In this document: piece by piece, positions 1 through 9,028 of the stretch
Layout: each line of letters opens with the position of its first letter
How positions within the stretch are numbered: the stretch's first letter is position 1
Source of the DNA: Roseomonas sp.
Lineage (GTDB): Bacteria > Pseudomonadota > Alphaproteobacteria > Acetobacterales > Acetobacteraceae
Assembly: GCA_020249925.1 (NCBI GenBank)
Contig: JADCER010000012.1
Coordinates: 372,001 to 436,000, forward strand
Length of the DNA stretch: 64,000 nucleotides
Direction: 5' to 3'
Made by a program: the position numbers and the translations under genes
The notes under the pieces: model-generated
Databases searched by the model: none
Told to the model about the DNA's origin: nothing
The model's input: the letters and a program-made list of their open reading frames with translations, nothing else

Positions 1-809
1 TGGCGCCGCAAACCCCGGCACGTGAATGGCGCGACCTTTATGCGGCGCTGGATAGTGTCGCTGTTGCTGCCGTGCATCCCTTTTATACGGCGAGCATTCG
101 CGAATTCCGCGCTGCTGGCCGCCCGGTGGTGGGTTCCGCGCCGGTGGGCGTGGAAGGCACCGATGCCTGGCTTTCGGCGATTGGTGCGGCGGCAGGTGTG
201 AAGCCCTCCGAAATCGAAGCCGCCAAGGCACGCGCCTTACCCGCCATTCGCGGCGCACTCGCCGGCAATCCGGTCAAGGCGCGCATTACGGTCTCCGGCT
301 ATGAAGGCTCGGAATTGCTGGTGGCACGCCTGCTGATCGAAGCAGGCGCTGAAGTACCCTATGTTGGGACCGCCGCGCCGCGCACGGAATGGAGCGCGGC
401 GGATCGTGAATGGCTCGAAGCGCATGGCTGCCATGTGCAGTATCGCGCGAGCCTGGAACAGGACATTGCCGCGATGAAAGAAGCGCGGCCAGATCTCGCG
501 CTTGGCACGACGCCCTTGGTGCAGAAGGCCAAGGAAATGGGCACGCCCGCCCTCTATTTCACCAATATGGTTTCCGCCCGGCCGCTTTTTGGCCCTGCTG
601 GTGCGGCTTCCATGGCGGGGATTGTGGCGGCACAGACAAATGGGCGTGAGCGGTTTTCGCGCATGGTGTCCTTCTTCGAAGGTGTCGGCACGCCAGATGG
701 CGCCGGTTATGGCTTCCGCGACAAGCCAAGTGATCCCCCTGGCTTCCGCGAACGTCAGCGCAAGCTGCGCGCCGCCAAGGCCAAGGCCGAAGAAGCGGTG
801 GGGAGCTGA
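1..809 (+). CDS. bchY: Chlorophyllide a reductase subunit Y, C-terminal part (BchY)
   Basis: Open from the left edge of the window; about 269 residues are visible and the start lies outside. BchY and BchZ form the catalytic heterotetramer of chlorophyllide a oxidoreductase, a nitrogenase-like enzyme that reduces the C7-C8 double bond of ring B on the way to bacteriochlorophyll a; BchX is its reductase partner. The visible part has the nitrogenase component 1-like fold segments ([41 protein letters not shown]) typical of the family. The N-terminal cysteines expected to bind the Fe-S cluster are upstream of the window. The stop is two bases before the bchZ start, so the pair is probably translationally coupled. 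The reading frame is clean. Confidence 0.95.
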   Translation, partial: APQTPAREWRDLYAALDSVAVAAVHPFYTASIREFRAAGRPVVGSAPVGVEGTDAWLSAIGAAAGVKPSEIEAAKARALPAIRGALAGNPVKARITVSGYEGSELLVARLLIEAGAEVPYVGTAAPRTEWSAADREWLEAHGCHVQYRASLEQDIAAMKEARPDLALGTTPLVQKAKEMGTPALYFTNMVSARPLFGPAGAASMAGIVAAQTNGRERFSRMVSFFEGVGTPDGAGYGFRDKPSDPPGFRERQRKLRAAKAKAEEAVGS

Positions 810-811
810 GC

Positions 812-2248
812 ATGCTCGTTCTCGATCATGATCGCGCCGGCGGTTACTGGGGGGCGATTTATGCTTTCTCGGCAGTGCGCGGCCTGCGTGTTGTGATTGA
901 TGGGCCGGTCGGGTGCGAAAACCTGCCGGTGACAGCGGTGCTGCATTATACGGATGCGCTGCCGCCGCATGAATTGCCGATTGTAGTGACCGGCCTGGAT
1001 GAGGATTCACTCTCCCAGAACGGCACCGAAGGCGCCTTGAAGCGTGCCGCGGCGACGCAGGATGCCGAATTACCTGCCGTGGTAGTGACAGGTTCCATCG
1101 CCGAGATGATTGGCGGCGGCGTGACACCGCAAGGCAGCAATCTGCAGCGCTTCATCTGCCGCACGATTGATGAGGATCAGTGGCAGGCCGCCGATCGTGC
1201 CATCATGTGGCTCTGGAGTGAGTTTGGCTCTCGTGGCCGCAAGCCGAAGCCCCGCACGCGCAAGGAAGGCGAAAAGCCGCGCGTGAATATCATTGGCCCC
1301 ATCTATGGCACCTTCAACATGCCATCCGACCTGGCGGAGATTCGCCGGCTGGTGGAGGGCATCGGTTGTGAGATCAATCTGGTTTTCCCGCTGGGTAGCC
1401 ATGTGGAAGATATCGCGAAGCTGCCCGATGCGGATGTGAATATCTGCATGTATCGCGAATTTGGCCGCAAGCTTTGTGAAGAACTGGAACGGCCCTATCT
1501 GCAAGCCCCGATTGGCTTGTTCGCGACCACGAATTTCCTCCGCAAACTCGGTGAATTGACCGGGCTTGATCCGGAACCCTTCATCGAACGTGAAAAACAC
1601 ACCACGGTAAAGCCGCTCTGGGATTTGTGGCGCAGCGTGACGCAGGATTTCTACGCCTCCGCTTCCTTTGCGGTGGTGGCGACCGATACCTATGCGCGCG
1701 GCCTGCAGCGTTTTCTGCATGATGAAATGGGCATTCCCTGCGCCTTCGCCTTTTCGCGCAAGGCAGGGCAGAAGCCGGATAATGCGGCGGTGCGTGATGC
1801 GCTGCGCAAGACACCGCCCTTGGTGCTGTTTGGTTCCTATAATGAACGCATGTATGCGGCGGAGATCAAAAGCCGCGCCATGTATATCCCGGCAAGTTTC
1901 CCGGGCGCCATCATCCGCCGCGCCACTGGCACGCCCTTCATGGGTTATGCTGGCGCAACCTATGTTATTCAGGAATATTGCAACGCCTTGTTCGATGCGT
2001 TGTTTCATATCCTGCCGCTTGGCACCGATCTTGATCGTGTTGAACCAACCCCGGTACGTGCGGCGGAACCCTGGGATGCGGCTGCGGTCGCACTACTCGA
2101 TGAACGGGTCGAGCAGGAGCCATTCCTGCTCCGCATTTCTGCGGCGAAACGGCTACGCGAACAGGTTGAACGCGCCGCGCGCGCAGCGGCTGAGCCGCGT
2201 GTGACGGCTGAGCGCGTACAACAGACTTTGGCGGAGGTGATGGCATGA
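812..2248 (+). CDS. bchZ: Chlorophyllide a reductase subunit Z (BchZ)
   Basis: A complete protein of 478 residues, the usual BchZ length. It begins [15 protein letters not shown], and Cys35 in GPVGCEN matches the single BchZ ligand that joins three BchY cysteines in binding the [4Fe-4S] cluster of the catalytic component (family knowledge). It works in the cytoplasm, supplied with electrons by the BchX iron protein. The start is chosen because it lies two bases after the bchY stop. Its own stop overlaps the next start codon (ATGA at 2245-2248). The Shine-Dalgarno of that next gene (GGAGGTGA, 2233-2240) lies inside the bchZ 3' end. The order bchY-bchZ-puf is the superoperon arrangement known from purple bacteria. 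Confidence 0.97.
   Translation: MLVLDHDRAGGYWGAIYAFSAVRGLRVVIDGPVGCENLPVTAVLHYTDALPPHELPIVVTGLDEDSLSQNGTEGALKRAAATQDAELPAVVVTGSIAEMIGGGVTPQGSNLQRFICRTIDEDQWQAADRAIMWLWSEFGSRGRKPKPRTRKEGEKPRVNIIGPIYGTFNMPSDLAEIRRLVEGIGCEINLVFPLGSHVEDIAKLPDADVNICMYREFGRKLCEELERPYLQAPIGLFATTNFLRKLGELTGLDPEPFIEREKHTTVKPLWDLWRSVTQDFYASASFAVVATDTYARGLQRFLHDEMGIPCAFAFSRKAGQKPDNAAVRDALRKTPPLVLFGSYNERMYAAEIKSRAMYIPASFPGAIIRRATGTPFMGYAGATYVIQEYCNALFDALFHILPLGTDLDRVEPTPVRAAEPWDAAAVALLDERVEQEPFLLRISAAKRLREQVERAARAAAEPRVTAERVQQTLAEVMA
2233..2240 (+). promoter_or_regulatory. Shine-Dalgarno of the small ORF after bchZ
   Basis: GGAGGTGA, a near-perfect anti-16S complement, ends five bases before the ATG at 2245. It is the main evidence that the 54-codon ORF is translated and is not just pufB leader. 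Confidence 0.7.
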
Positions 2249-2409
2249 CGCCCCTTCGCGAACACCAATCTTGTCTGCGGGCGTGCCGCGGTCACCGCTG
2301 TCGGGGCGTATCCGATGACAAGAAGGCTTGGGCGGAATTCCGCCTCTGCCGTCCCTGCCGCGCGGGTGGACGCGGTAATGGCCGTAAGGCCAAGTCGGAG
2401 GCTTACTAA
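2245..2409 (+). CDS. Small Cys/Arg-rich protein between bchZ and pufB, pufQ position
   Basis: I do not recognise this 54-residue ORF. It starts in an ATGA overlap with bchZ behind a strong Shine-Dalgarno, and its TAA shares one base with the pufB ATG (TAATG at 2407-2411), so it sits in the reading chain of the operon. The product is basic (many Arg and Lys) with five cysteines at 10, 14, 19, 35 and 38, i.e. C-x3-C-x4-C and later C-x2-C, which could bind a metal. It has no membrane segment, so it is not PufQ (about 74 residues with one helix), although it occupies the pufQ location of Rhodobacter. The same DNA contains the palindrome GGCGGAATTCCGCC at 2331-2344, so an alternative is a structured leader with a fortuitous ORF. 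Confidence 0.55.
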   Translation: MTPLREHQSCLRACRGHRCRGVSDDKKAWAEFRLCRPCRAGGRGNGRKAKSEAY

Positions 2410-2585
2410 TGGCCGACACAAGAACGCGCTTGACAGAAGCTCAAGCGAGGGAAGTCCACAACTTGGTGGTCCAGGGATGGGCTTTCTCCGTTTTCGCTTC
2501 CATGGGCGCGCATATCCTCGTCTGGTTGTGGCGGCCGCTTGTCTATACCGGACAAGTGGTTCCGCCCGACTGGCGCTTCTTCTGA
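2409..2585 (+). CDS. pufB: LH1 antenna beta polypeptide (PufB)
   Basis: A protein of 58 residues. It has the classic LH1/LH2 beta layout: an N-terminal amphipathic stretch LTEAQAREVHNL with the upstream conserved His, one membrane helix, and the bacteriochlorophyll-ligating His in GAHILVWLWRP. The C-terminal tail ends in WRFF. The peptide pairs with PufA to bind two bacteriochlorophylls of the core antenna ring around the reaction centre. The start is fixed by GGAGG at 2397-2401, seven bases ahead of the ATG, and by the one-base overlap with the upstream small ORF. Confidence 0.95.
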   Translation: MADTRTRLTEAQAREVHNLVVQGWAFSVFASMGAHILVWLWRPLVYTGQVVPPDWRFF

Positions 2586-2647
2586 AGGATGTTCCAGGCT
2601 GAAGGAAATTCCAGAAGCCTGGGCGCAAGGAAAGGAGAATGTTCGAT

Positions 2648-2827
2648 ATGCATAAAATGTGGATGGTGATTGACGCTCGTCGTGTCGGGTTCCTCGGCGC
2701 GGCAGGTGTGGTGGCGATCGCAGCAGTGATTCACTTCGCTGTTCTGAGCTCGCCGCGCTACTGCGATCATCTTGGTTGGTGCGCAACGTCACCGACCTTC
2801 ACCCCTGGCCAGAAGCTGGGTGGTTGA
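2648..2827 (+). CDS. pufA: LH1 antenna alpha polypeptide (PufA)
   Basis: A protein of 59 residues. MHKMWMVIDARRVGF is the standard LH1-alpha N-terminus, followed by one helix with the bacteriochlorophyll-binding His in AAVIHFAVLSS. I chose the ATG at 2648 over the in-frame ATG at 2639. It gives the family N-terminus and proper spacing from AAGGAG (2632-2637), whereas 2639 would be almost on top of it. The C-terminal periplasmic tail carries two cysteines (YCDHLGWC), which I do not recall as usual in LH1 alpha. A hairpin region separates the gene from pufL. Confidence 0.94.
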   Translation: MHKMWMVIDARRVGFLGAAGVVAIAAVIHFAVLSSPRYCDHLGWCATSPTFTPGQKLGG

Positions 2828-2835
2828 GCACGGGG

Positions 2836-2851
2836 CGCGGCTTCGGCCGCG
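2836..2851 (+). promoter_or_regulatory. UUCG-loop hairpin after pufA
   Basis: CGCGGC (2836-2841) pairs with GCCGCG (2846-2851) around a TTCG tetraloop, just after the pufA stop. No T run follows, so RNA stabilisation or partial attenuation is more likely than full termination. Confidence 0.6.
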
Positions 2852-2863
2852 TTTCAGCGAATT

Positions 2864-2891
2864 GGGCGAGGCAGCCGAAACTGCCTCGCCC
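2864..2891 (+). promoter_or_regulatory. pufA-pufL intercistronic stem-loop
   Basis: A perfect 11-bp inverted repeat, GGGCGAGGCAG (2864-2874) and CTGCCTCGCCC (2881-2891), with a six-base loop. In Rhodobacter a hairpin at this position protects the pufBA mRNA from 3' decay and sets the LH1 to reaction-centre ratio. The same role here is inferred from position and structure. Confidence 0.75.
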
Positions 2892-2955
2892 GCACAAAAC
2901 ATCATGAGGGACCGCCAGGCGGGCAAAGCCCCCGTCGGGAGAGGAGCATCAAGCG

Positions 2956-3780
2956 ATGGCGATGTTAAGCTTTGAGCGGAAATACCGCGTCCGCGGCGGA
3001 ACCCTGATAGGGGGCGACCTGTTCGATTTTTGGATAGGGCCTTTCTATGTCGGGTTCTTTGGCGTGACCACGGCGTTTTTCAGCTTTGTAGGAACCGCCC
3101 TGATCCTCTACGGCGCTGCGATTGGCGGGACCTGGAATCCCTGGCTGATCAATATCGCGCCGCCGGATCTCAAATACGGCCTGCGCCTGGCGCCGATGCG
3201 CGAAGGCGGGCTTTGGCAGATGATCACCATCTGCGCGATCGGGGCTTTTGTATCCTGGGCACTGCGCCAGGCGGAAATATCGCGCAAGCTTGGCATGGGC
3301 TATCACATTCCCATCGCTTATGGCGTCGCGGTTTTCGCCTATGTGACGCTGGTCGTGATCCGGCCGGTGCTGATGGGCGCCTGGGGACATGGCTTCCCCT
3401 ACGGCATTTGGAGTCACCTCGATTGGGTGTCCAATGTCGGCTATCAATATCTGCACTTCCACTACAATCCGGCGCATATGATCGCGGTGACCTTCTTCTT
3501 CACCACGGTGCTGGCGCTGTCGTTGCACGGTGCATTGGTTCTGTCGGCGCTCAATCCGCCTGAAGGTGAACCGGTCAAGACCGCCGAGCATGAGAATACC
3601 TTCTTCCGTGACTTCATCGGTTATTCGATTGGCACGCTTGGTATTCACAGGCTTGGTCTTTTCCTTGCGCTGTCGGCCGGGATTTGGAGTGCGATCTGCA
3701 TCGTGATCAGTGGTCCTTTCTGGACCCGCGGCTGGCCCGAATGGTGGGGCTGGTGGCTCAACCTGCCGATTTGGCGCTAG
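2956..3780 (+). CDS. pufL: Photosynthetic reaction centre L subunit (PufL)
   Basis: A protein of 274 residues starting [15 protein letters not shown], the canonical L-subunit N-terminus. Five membrane helices are evident. The conserved ligand regions are present: [11 protein letters not shown] (accessory and special-pair bacteriochlorophyll His), LSLHGALVL and GIHRLGLF (the non-haem iron and QB-side His). With PufM it forms the membrane core that carries out light-driven charge separation and quinone reduction. A GGGAGAGGAGCATC-type ribosome site lies before the ATG, and pufM begins 21 bases after the stop. Confidence 0.98.
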   Translation: MAMLSFERKYRVRGGTLIGGDLFDFWIGPFYVGFFGVTTAFFSFVGTALILYGAAIGGTWNPWLINIAPPDLKYGLRLAPMREGGLWQMITICAIGAFVSWALRQAEISRKLGMGYHIPIAYGVAVFAYVTLVVIRPVLMGAWGHGFPYGIWSHLDWVSNVGYQYLHFHYNPAHMIAVTFFFTTVLALSLHGALVLSALNPPEGEPVKTAEHENTFFRDFIGYSIGTLGIHRLGLFLALSAGIWSAICIVISGPFWTRGWPEWWGWWLNLPIWR

Positions 3781-3801
3781 GCGAGGGGAGGGAAAAATCC
3801 C

Positions 3802-4782
3802 ATGGCCGAATATCAGAATATCTTCACCCGGATACAGGTACGCGGACCGGCGCCGTATCCTGGTGTGCCACTACCTGCGGATAATTCGCCGCGGGAAGGC
3901 ACACCAAGGGAAGTGCATCTCTTTGGTCGCCTTGGCGATGCGCAGATCGGGCCGGTTTATCTTGGCTATCTTGGCATTCTCTCGCTGCTCTTTGGCTTCA
4001 TCGCCTTTGAGATCATCGGGCTTGCCATGCTGGCTTCGGTGAATTGGAACCTGAGCGAATTCATCCGTCAGCTTTTCTGGCTGGCGCTGGAACCGCCGCC
4101 GCCGGAATATGGCTTGCGCATTCCGCCGCTGAACAAGGGCGGCTGGTGGATCGTGGCAGGCTTCTTCCTGACGCTTTCCATGCTGCTCTGGTGGGTGCGT
4201 ACCTATCGTCGCGCACGTGCGCTTGGCATGGGCACGCATGTGGCTTGGGCCTTTGCTGGCGCCATCTGGCTTTACCTGGTGCTGGGCTTCTTCCGCCCGC
4301 TTGCCATGGGAAGCTGGAGTGAAGCGGTACCCTTCGGCATCTTCCCGCATCTGGATTGGACGGCGGCATTTTCGATCCGCTACGGCAATCTGTTCTATAA
4401 TCCCTTCCACGCGCTTTCGATCGTCTTCCTCTATGGCTCGGTCCTGTTGTTTGCGATGCATGCTGCAACCATCCTGGCGCTTGGGCGTTATGGCGGCGAA
4501 CGCGAAATCGAACAGACTTTGGATCGCGGCACGGCAGCGGAACGTGGTGGTCTGTTCTGGCGCTGGACCATGGGCTTCAACGCCACTTTCGAAAGTATCC
4601 ACCGCTGGGCCTGGTGGTTTGCCTTTCTTTGCCCCGTCACGGGCGGGATTGGCATTCTGCTGACCGGCACAGTCGTGGATAATTGGTATCTCTGGGCGGT
4701 GGATCGGCACTTTGCGCCGGCCTATACCATGCCTTGGACACCCGCTGTTGATCCCTCCATCGTACAAGGAGCGCCGCGATGA
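3802..4782 (+). CDS. pufM: Photosynthetic reaction centre M subunit (PufM)
   Basis: A protein of 326 residues, homologous to PufL, with five helices. [10 protein letters not shown] holds the special-pair bacteriochlorophyll His, [11 protein letters not shown] and [10 protein letters not shown] hold iron-ligand His residues, and GIFPHLDW is a conserved M/L signature. The C-terminal extension (about 20 residues after [11 protein letters not shown]) is usual in species whose reaction centre binds a tetraheme cytochrome. The pufC ATG overlaps its TGA (ATGA at 4779-4782). Confidence 0.98.
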   Translation: MAEYQNIFTRIQVRGPAPYPGVPLPADNSPREGTPREVHLFGRLGDAQIGPVYLGYLGILSLLFGFIAFEIIGLAMLASVNWNLSEFIRQLFWLALEPPPPEYGLRIPPLNKGGWWIVAGFFLTLSMLLWWVRTYRRARALGMGTHVAWAFAGAIWLYLVLGFFRPLAMGSWSEAVPFGIFPHLDWTAAFSIRYGNLFYNPFHALSIVFLYGSVLLFAMHAATILALGRYGGEREIEQTLDRGTAAERGGLFWRWTMGFNATFESIHRWAWWFAFLCPVTGGIGILLTGTVVDNWYLWAVDRHFAPAYTMPWTPAVDPSIVQGAPR

Positions 4783-5855
4783 GCAGGTTTTCACTCAGCA
4801 TAGCTGCCTTTGTGGTGGCGCTGCTTTGCGGGGTGATCTTCGTCACCACCTTCGAACGCCCACCAGTGCTGTCAACGCAAGGCGGCTTCCGCGGCCTTTC
4901 GATGGGTGAGGTGGAAAACCCACGCACCCTGCCCGCGCTGCTTGCGGCCAATCAGGCACCTGAAGCATCTGAAGCCGCGGATACAACAGGCCCAAGGGCG
5001 CATGAGGTTTATGAAAATGTGCAGGTGCTGCGTGATTTGAGTGAGGCGCAGTTCAACCGCATCATGCTCGCCATGACGGAATGGATCGCGCCCAATCAGG
5101 GTTGCGCCTATTGCCACAATGTCGAGAACATGGCCTCTGACGAAGTCTATACGAAGGTTGTCACGCGGCGCATGTTGCAGATGACGCATAAGATCAATTC
5201 GGAATGGGCGACGCATGTCGGCCAGACCGGTGTCACCTGCTATACCTGCCATCGTGGCAATCCTGTGCCGGCCATGGTTTGGTCAACGGAACCGAATAGT
5301 CGCGCTGGCTTGCAGGCGCCACGCGGGCAGAATCATCCGGCGGCATCCGTTGGGCTTTCCTCGCTGCCGTCTGATCCCTTCACGCCGTTCCTGCTGGGCG
5401 ATAAGGAAATCCGCAATATCAGCACCACGTCGCTGCCGGGGCGGAATAGTCAAAACACCATGTCAACGGAATGGACTTATGCGCTGATGATGCATATGTC
5501 CGGCGCGCTTGGTGTGAATTGCACCTATTGCCACAATAGCCGTTCCTTCGCGGAATGGGCGGAAAGCCCACCAGCACGGACAACGGCGTGGCATGGCATC
5601 CGCATGGTGCGGGACATCAACATGTCCTACATCGAACCGCTGAAGCCGCTATGGGCGCAGAACCCGAATGGACCTGCAGAAGGCCCGCATGGCCCAAGGC
5701 TTGGCGTTATGGGTGATCCGCTGAAGGTGAATTGTTCGACCTGCCACCAGGGACTGAACCGCCCCCTGAATGGCGCGCCCATGCTGCGTGACTTCCCCGA
5801 ATTGAAGCAGGTCAATCAAGGCCCGCTGCGTTCGGCTGATGCTGCGCCGCGATGA
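4779..5855 (+). CDS. pufC: Reaction centre tetraheme cytochrome c subunit (PufC)
   Basis: A protein of 358 residues. Four CxxCH haem-attachment motifs begin at Cys109 (CAYCH), Cys154 (CYTCH), Cys248 (CTYCH) and Cys319 (CSTCH), spaced as two pairs as in known PufC. The protein sits on the periplasmic face of the reaction centre and re-reduces the photo-oxidised special pair. The N-terminus is one hydrophobic helix (about residues 5-24). It contains a Cys, but not in a good lipobox, so an uncleaved membrane anchor seems at least as likely as a lipoprotein. It is the last gene of the puf operon; two hairpin terminators follow. Confidence 0.97.
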   Translation: MSRFSLSIAAFVVALLCGVIFVTTFERPPVLSTQGGFRGLSMGEVENPRTLPALLAANQAPEASEAADTTGPRAHEVYENVQVLRDLSEAQFNRIMLAMTEWIAPNQGCAYCHNVENMASDEVYTKVVTRRMLQMTHKINSEWATHVGQTGVTCYTCHRGNPVPAMVWSTEPNSRAGLQAPRGQNHPAASVGLSSLPSDPFTPFLLGDKEIRNISTTSLPGRNSQNTMSTEWTYALMMHMSGALGVNCTYCHNSRSFAEWAESPPARTTAWHGIRMVRDINMSYIEPLKPLWAQNPNGPAEGPHGPRLGVMGDPLKVNCSTCHQGLNRPLNGAPMLRDFPELKQVNQGPLRSADAAPR

Positions 5856-5862
5856 TGGATTG

Positions 5863-5885
5863 GGGCGGGTTGGCTGAACCCGCCC
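5863..5885 (+). terminator. First hairpin after the puf operon
   Basis: GGGCGGGTT (5863-5871) pairs with AACCCGCCC (5877-5885) around a five-base loop. It starts eight bases after pufC and is followed by a short T-rich stretch (ATGATTTTGTTA). Confidence 0.7.
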
Positions 5886-5904
5886 ATGATTTTGTTATCT
5901 TCGG

Positions 5905-5937
5905 AACCTCCGCGCCTTGCGCGGAGGTTTTCCTTTT
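5905..5937 (+). terminator. Second, strong rho-independent terminator before crtI
   Basis: AACCTCCGCG (5905-5914) pairs perfectly with CGCGGAGGTT (5920-5929), loop CCTTG, then TTTTCCTTTT. Together with the preceding hairpin it isolates puf transcription from crtI. Confidence 0.85.
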
Positions 5938-5989
5938 CCAGCGCCGCAGAATGGTGTTTCATGCCGAATAAGATGAAGGCCAAACAAGC

Positions 5990-7501
5990 ATGATGAGCAC
6001 AGTTGAAGATAGGCGCCCGCATGCGATTGTGATCGGTTCCGGTTTTGGTGGTTTGGCTGCGGCGGTTCGGCTGGGGGCACGCGGCTGGCGTGTAACGATT
6101 CTTGAAAAGCTCGATGCGCCTGGCGGGCGCGCCTATGTCTTCCGGCAGGATGGCTTCACCTTTGATGCCGGGCCTACCATCATCACCGCGCCCTATCTGC
6201 TGGAAGAGCTTTGGTCGCTTGCCGGCCGTAAGCTTGCGCAGGATATTGATCTGCGCGCAATGGACCCTTTCTATCTGATCCGCTTTGATGATGGCGAAGT
6301 GATGCGCTGTTCGGCAGACCTTGACGTGACGCGCGCCGAGGTCGCACGGCTTGCCCCGCAAGACAGCGCGGGCTTTGAACGTTTCATTCTGGAAAGTGAG
6401 CGTATTTTTCGGGTGGCCTTCGCCGAATTGGCCGATAAGCCCTTTCATAGCTTGGCAAGCCTGATCAGTGCCGCGCCGGATTTGATCCGGCTGAAGGGGT
6501 ATCGCACCGTCTATAGTCGCGTTTGTGATTACTTCACCAGCGACAAGCTCCGCGTTGCCTTCAGCTTCCACCCGCTGCTGATTGGCGGGAATCCCATGAC
6601 CACCACCGCCTATTACTGCCTGATCGCGCATCTGGAACGCTTGCATGGCGTGCATTACGCGATGGGCGGCATGGGTGCGCTGGTGCAGGGAATTCTTGAT
6701 CTTGCCACAAGGCTGGGTGGCAGTATTCGCTATAACGCCGAGGTGAAGCGCATCACGACCGAAGGTGGCCGCGCCACGGGTGTTGAACTGGCAGATGGCG
6801 AAAGGCTTTCCGCTGATATCGTGGTTTCCAACGCCGATGTCGCCTGGACCTACAGCAAGCTTTTGCAGGATTATCCGCGCCGGCGCTGGACCGATCGCAA
6901 GATCGCGCGCGCGCGCTATTCAATGAGCCTTTTCGTTTGGTATTTCGGCACCAAGCGTCGGTATGATGATGTCTATCACCACACCATGGTGCTCGGGCCG
7001 CGCTATCAGGAATTGTTGCACGATATCTTCACGCGGAAGCACTTGGCGGAAGATTTCAGCCTTTATCTGCATCGCCCGACCGCGACGGATTCGTCGCTGG
7101 CCCCGCCGGGCTGCGATTCCTTCTATGTGCTGGCCCCGGTGCCGCATTTGGGCAGCAAGGTGGATTGGGCCAAGCATGCGGAACCCTATCGGAAGGCCAT
7201 CGAAAAGCGCCTGGAAGAAACCGTGCTGCCGGGGCTTGGTGAGGCGCTGGTCACATCGCGCATGATCACGCCGCAGGATTTTCAGGATCGGCTGCTATCG
7301 GTGAATGGCGCTGCCTTTGCGCTGGAACCGCAGCTTTTCCAAAGCGCCTGGTTCCGCCCCCATAACGTCAGTGAAGAAGTAAAGGGGCTTTATCTGGTGG
7401 GGGCCGGCACACATCCGGGCGCTGGCGTGCCGGGCGTGATTTCATCCGCCAAGGTACTCGATCAGCTTGTGCCGCATGGTGATTCGCTCACGCGCAATTA
7501 A
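5990..7501 (+). CDS. crtI: Phytoene desaturase (CrtI)
   Basis: A protein of 503 residues. The FAD-binding dinucleotide motif GSGFGGLAAAVRLGARG is at the N-terminus, followed by PGGRAYVF and FDAGPTIITAP. The C-terminal family signature is YLVGAGTHPGAGVPGV. CrtI performs successive membrane-associated desaturations of phytoene to neurosporene or lycopene. Neighbouring crtD and crtC point to the spirilloxanthin-type pathway. ATG 5990 and ATG 5993 are both possible starts. A promoter must lie in the roughly 50 bases after the puf terminators; I saw no convincing PpsR site there. The stop meets the crtD stop: the convergent genes overlap by four bases. crtE, crtB and crtF are not in the window. 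Confidence 0.95.
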   Translation: MMSTVEDRRPHAIVIGSGFGGLAAAVRLGARGWRVTILEKLDAPGGRAYVFRQDGFTFDAGPTIITAPYLLEELWSLAGRKLAQDIDLRAMDPFYLIRFDDGEVMRCSADLDVTRAEVARLAPQDSAGFERFILESERIFRVAFAELADKPFHSLASLISAAPDLIRLKGYRTVYSRVCDYFTSDKLRVAFSFHPLLIGGNPMTTTAYYCLIAHLERLHGVHYAMGGMGALVQGILDLATRLGGSIRYNAEVKRITTEGGRATGVELADGERLSADIVVSNADVAWTYSKLLQDYPRRRWTDRKIARARYSMSLFVWYFGTKRRYDDVYHHTMVLGPRYQELLHDIFTRKHLAEDFSLYLHRPTATDSSLAPPGCDSFYVLAPVPHLGSKVDWAKHAEPYRKAIEKRLEETVLPGLGEALVTSRMITPQDFQDRLLSVNGAAFALEPQLFQSAWFRPHNVSEEVKGLYLVGAGTHPGAGVPGVISSAKVLDQLVPHGDSLTRN

Positions 7502-9027
7502 GCGCGCATCGCACCAATTCGAATAGCGCCACGCGTGCCGGCCCAATCTTCCAAAAGCCGCGCAGCAGCGATACGGCCAGACATTGCCGCCATGGGAATG
7601 CCAGGGCCCGGATGCACGGAACCACCTGCCAGATACAAGCCTTGCAGGCGCGTCACCGCGCCAGGGCGCGCGAAGGTACCCATCGTACCATGGCTCGCGC
7701 GGCCATAAAGCGCACCACCGGAGCCTGGGAAAAGCTGCGCGAAACGCTCCGGCGTTGTGGGAACCTCAGCGCCCGCATCACGCGCAATCTCCAACCCGCA
7801 CGCCTTGAGCAGGCCAAAGCCGCGTTCACCAAGTTCGGTGATCTCATCAGGCGAATAGCCGCGCCGGTCACCATCCGGTGGCGCATTGATCAAAACGAGC
7901 ATCCGTTCCGGCGTGCCCTCGGCCGGTCCTGGCCCGGCTTCGCGATCCTGTGCGCAGAGATAGACTGTGGGGGCAGCGGCGATGTCACGCCGGCGGAAAA
8001 TGGCGTCGAATTCTGCCGCGTAATCCTCGGCGAAGAACACATTGTGATGCACTAGCGGAAAGCCAGCGGCTGGCGCCTTTACGCACCAGGTCACGGCAGA
8101 GAGTGAACGCGCGGCACGTGGCGTATCCTCGGCGGCGCTGCGAGGTGCCTGCCCCAATAGGCCTTGCGCCAGCGCGGCCACATCGCCGTTGAACACCACC
8201 GCATCAGCGGTGATTTCCTCACCATTTGCCAAGCGCACACCGCAAACCTTACCGTTGCGGGTGAGTATTTCCGCGACCTCTGCCCCAAAGCGAAACTCAG
8301 CGCCCTTGGCTTCCGCCAGACGCTGGATCGCGTCCGCCACGCGCCGCATGCCACCCTTCACGAACCACACGCCATCCTGTTCCACATGCGCGACCAGCAT
8401 CAGCGTGGCCGGCGCCAACCAGGGGGAACACCCGCAATAGGTCGCATAGCGCCCAAACAATTGGCGCAAGCGCGGGTCACGGAAATGTTCGCCCAAGGCA
8501 TCCCACAGCGTCTTCATCGGCGCGGTACGAATCAACGCCGCTATATTCGTAATGCCCACGCGCTTGACCAGATCAAGCGGAGATGGACGTTCAGCGGCAA
8601 TGAAGGAACCGCGTAGCGTACGGAAGATATCTGCGCTGCGGGCGCAAAAGGCGCGATAGCCGCGCGCCTCAGCCGCGCCGGCGAAATCGCCAATGGCATC
8701 AGCGGAACGGGTGATATCCGCGAATAGATCAAGCCTGCCGCCAGCGCGCCAGGCATGCCGCGCCAGGATATCCGCCTTCTGCAATGACAGTGCTGATTCC
8801 AGGGAAGCGCCGGCATCCGCAAACAACCCCTCGAATATCCAGCGCATGGTAAAGACTGTGGGGCCTCCGTCAATCGGGCTGCCCCCCACCATCACTTCGC
8901 GCATTTTACCACCCGGTGTTGCGGCACGTTCCAGCACCGTCACCGCCGCACCACGCCGCGCGAGATCAGCAGCGGCGGCAAGCCCGCCCATGCCGGCGCC
9001 AATCACAACAACGCTTGGGGCAACCAT
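7498..9027 (-). CDS. crtD: Hydroxyneurosporene/methoxyneurosporene desaturase (CrtD)
   Basis: A protein of 509 residues and a CrtI-family flavoprotein. It has the GAGMGGLAAAADLARRG FAD motif, PGGKMR and DGGPTVFTMRW, the last typical of CrtD, and ends with LYLAGGSVHPGPGIPMA. It introduces the 3,4 double bonds into hydroxylated or methoxylated acyclic carotenoids and acts after CrtC. The ATG lies one base after the stop of the upstream membrane gene (9029-9772), so the two are probably cotranscribed from the divergent region near 9.8 kb. CrtI and CrtD are alike in sequence; the assignment as CrtD rests on the TVFTMRW motif and on the separate crtI next door. Confidence 0.9.
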   Translation of the reverse strand: MVAPSVVVIGAGMGGLAAAADLARRGAAVTVLERAATPGGKMREVMVGGSPIDGGPTVFTMRWIFEGLFADAGASLESALSLQKADILARHAWRAGGRLDLFADITRSADAIGDFAGAAEARGYRAFCARSADIFRTLRGSFIAAERPSPLDLVKRVGITNIAALIRTAPMKTLWDALGEHFRDPRLRQLFGRYATYCGCSPWLAPATLMLVAHVEQDGVWFVKGGMRRVADAIQRLAEAKGAEFRFGAEVAEILTRNGKVCGVRLANGEEITADAVVFNGDVAALAQGLLGQAPRSAAEDTPRAARSLSAVTWCVKAPAAGFPLVHHNVFFAEDYAAEFDAIFRRRDIAAAPTVYLCAQDREAGPGPAEGTPERMLVLINAPPDGDRRGYSPDEITELGERGFGLLKACGLEIARDAGAEVPTTPERFAQLFPGSGGALYGRASHGTMGTFARPGAVTRLQGLYLAGGSVHPGPGIPMAAMSGRIAAARLLEDWAGTRGAIRIGAMRA

Positions 9028-9028
9028 G

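Noticed and set aside
237-1127. Long minus-strand ORF opposite bchY and bchZ, and similar antisense ORFs across the window
   Set aside because: They are shadows of strongly recognised genes, with His/Arg/Gln-rich products and no family resemblance.
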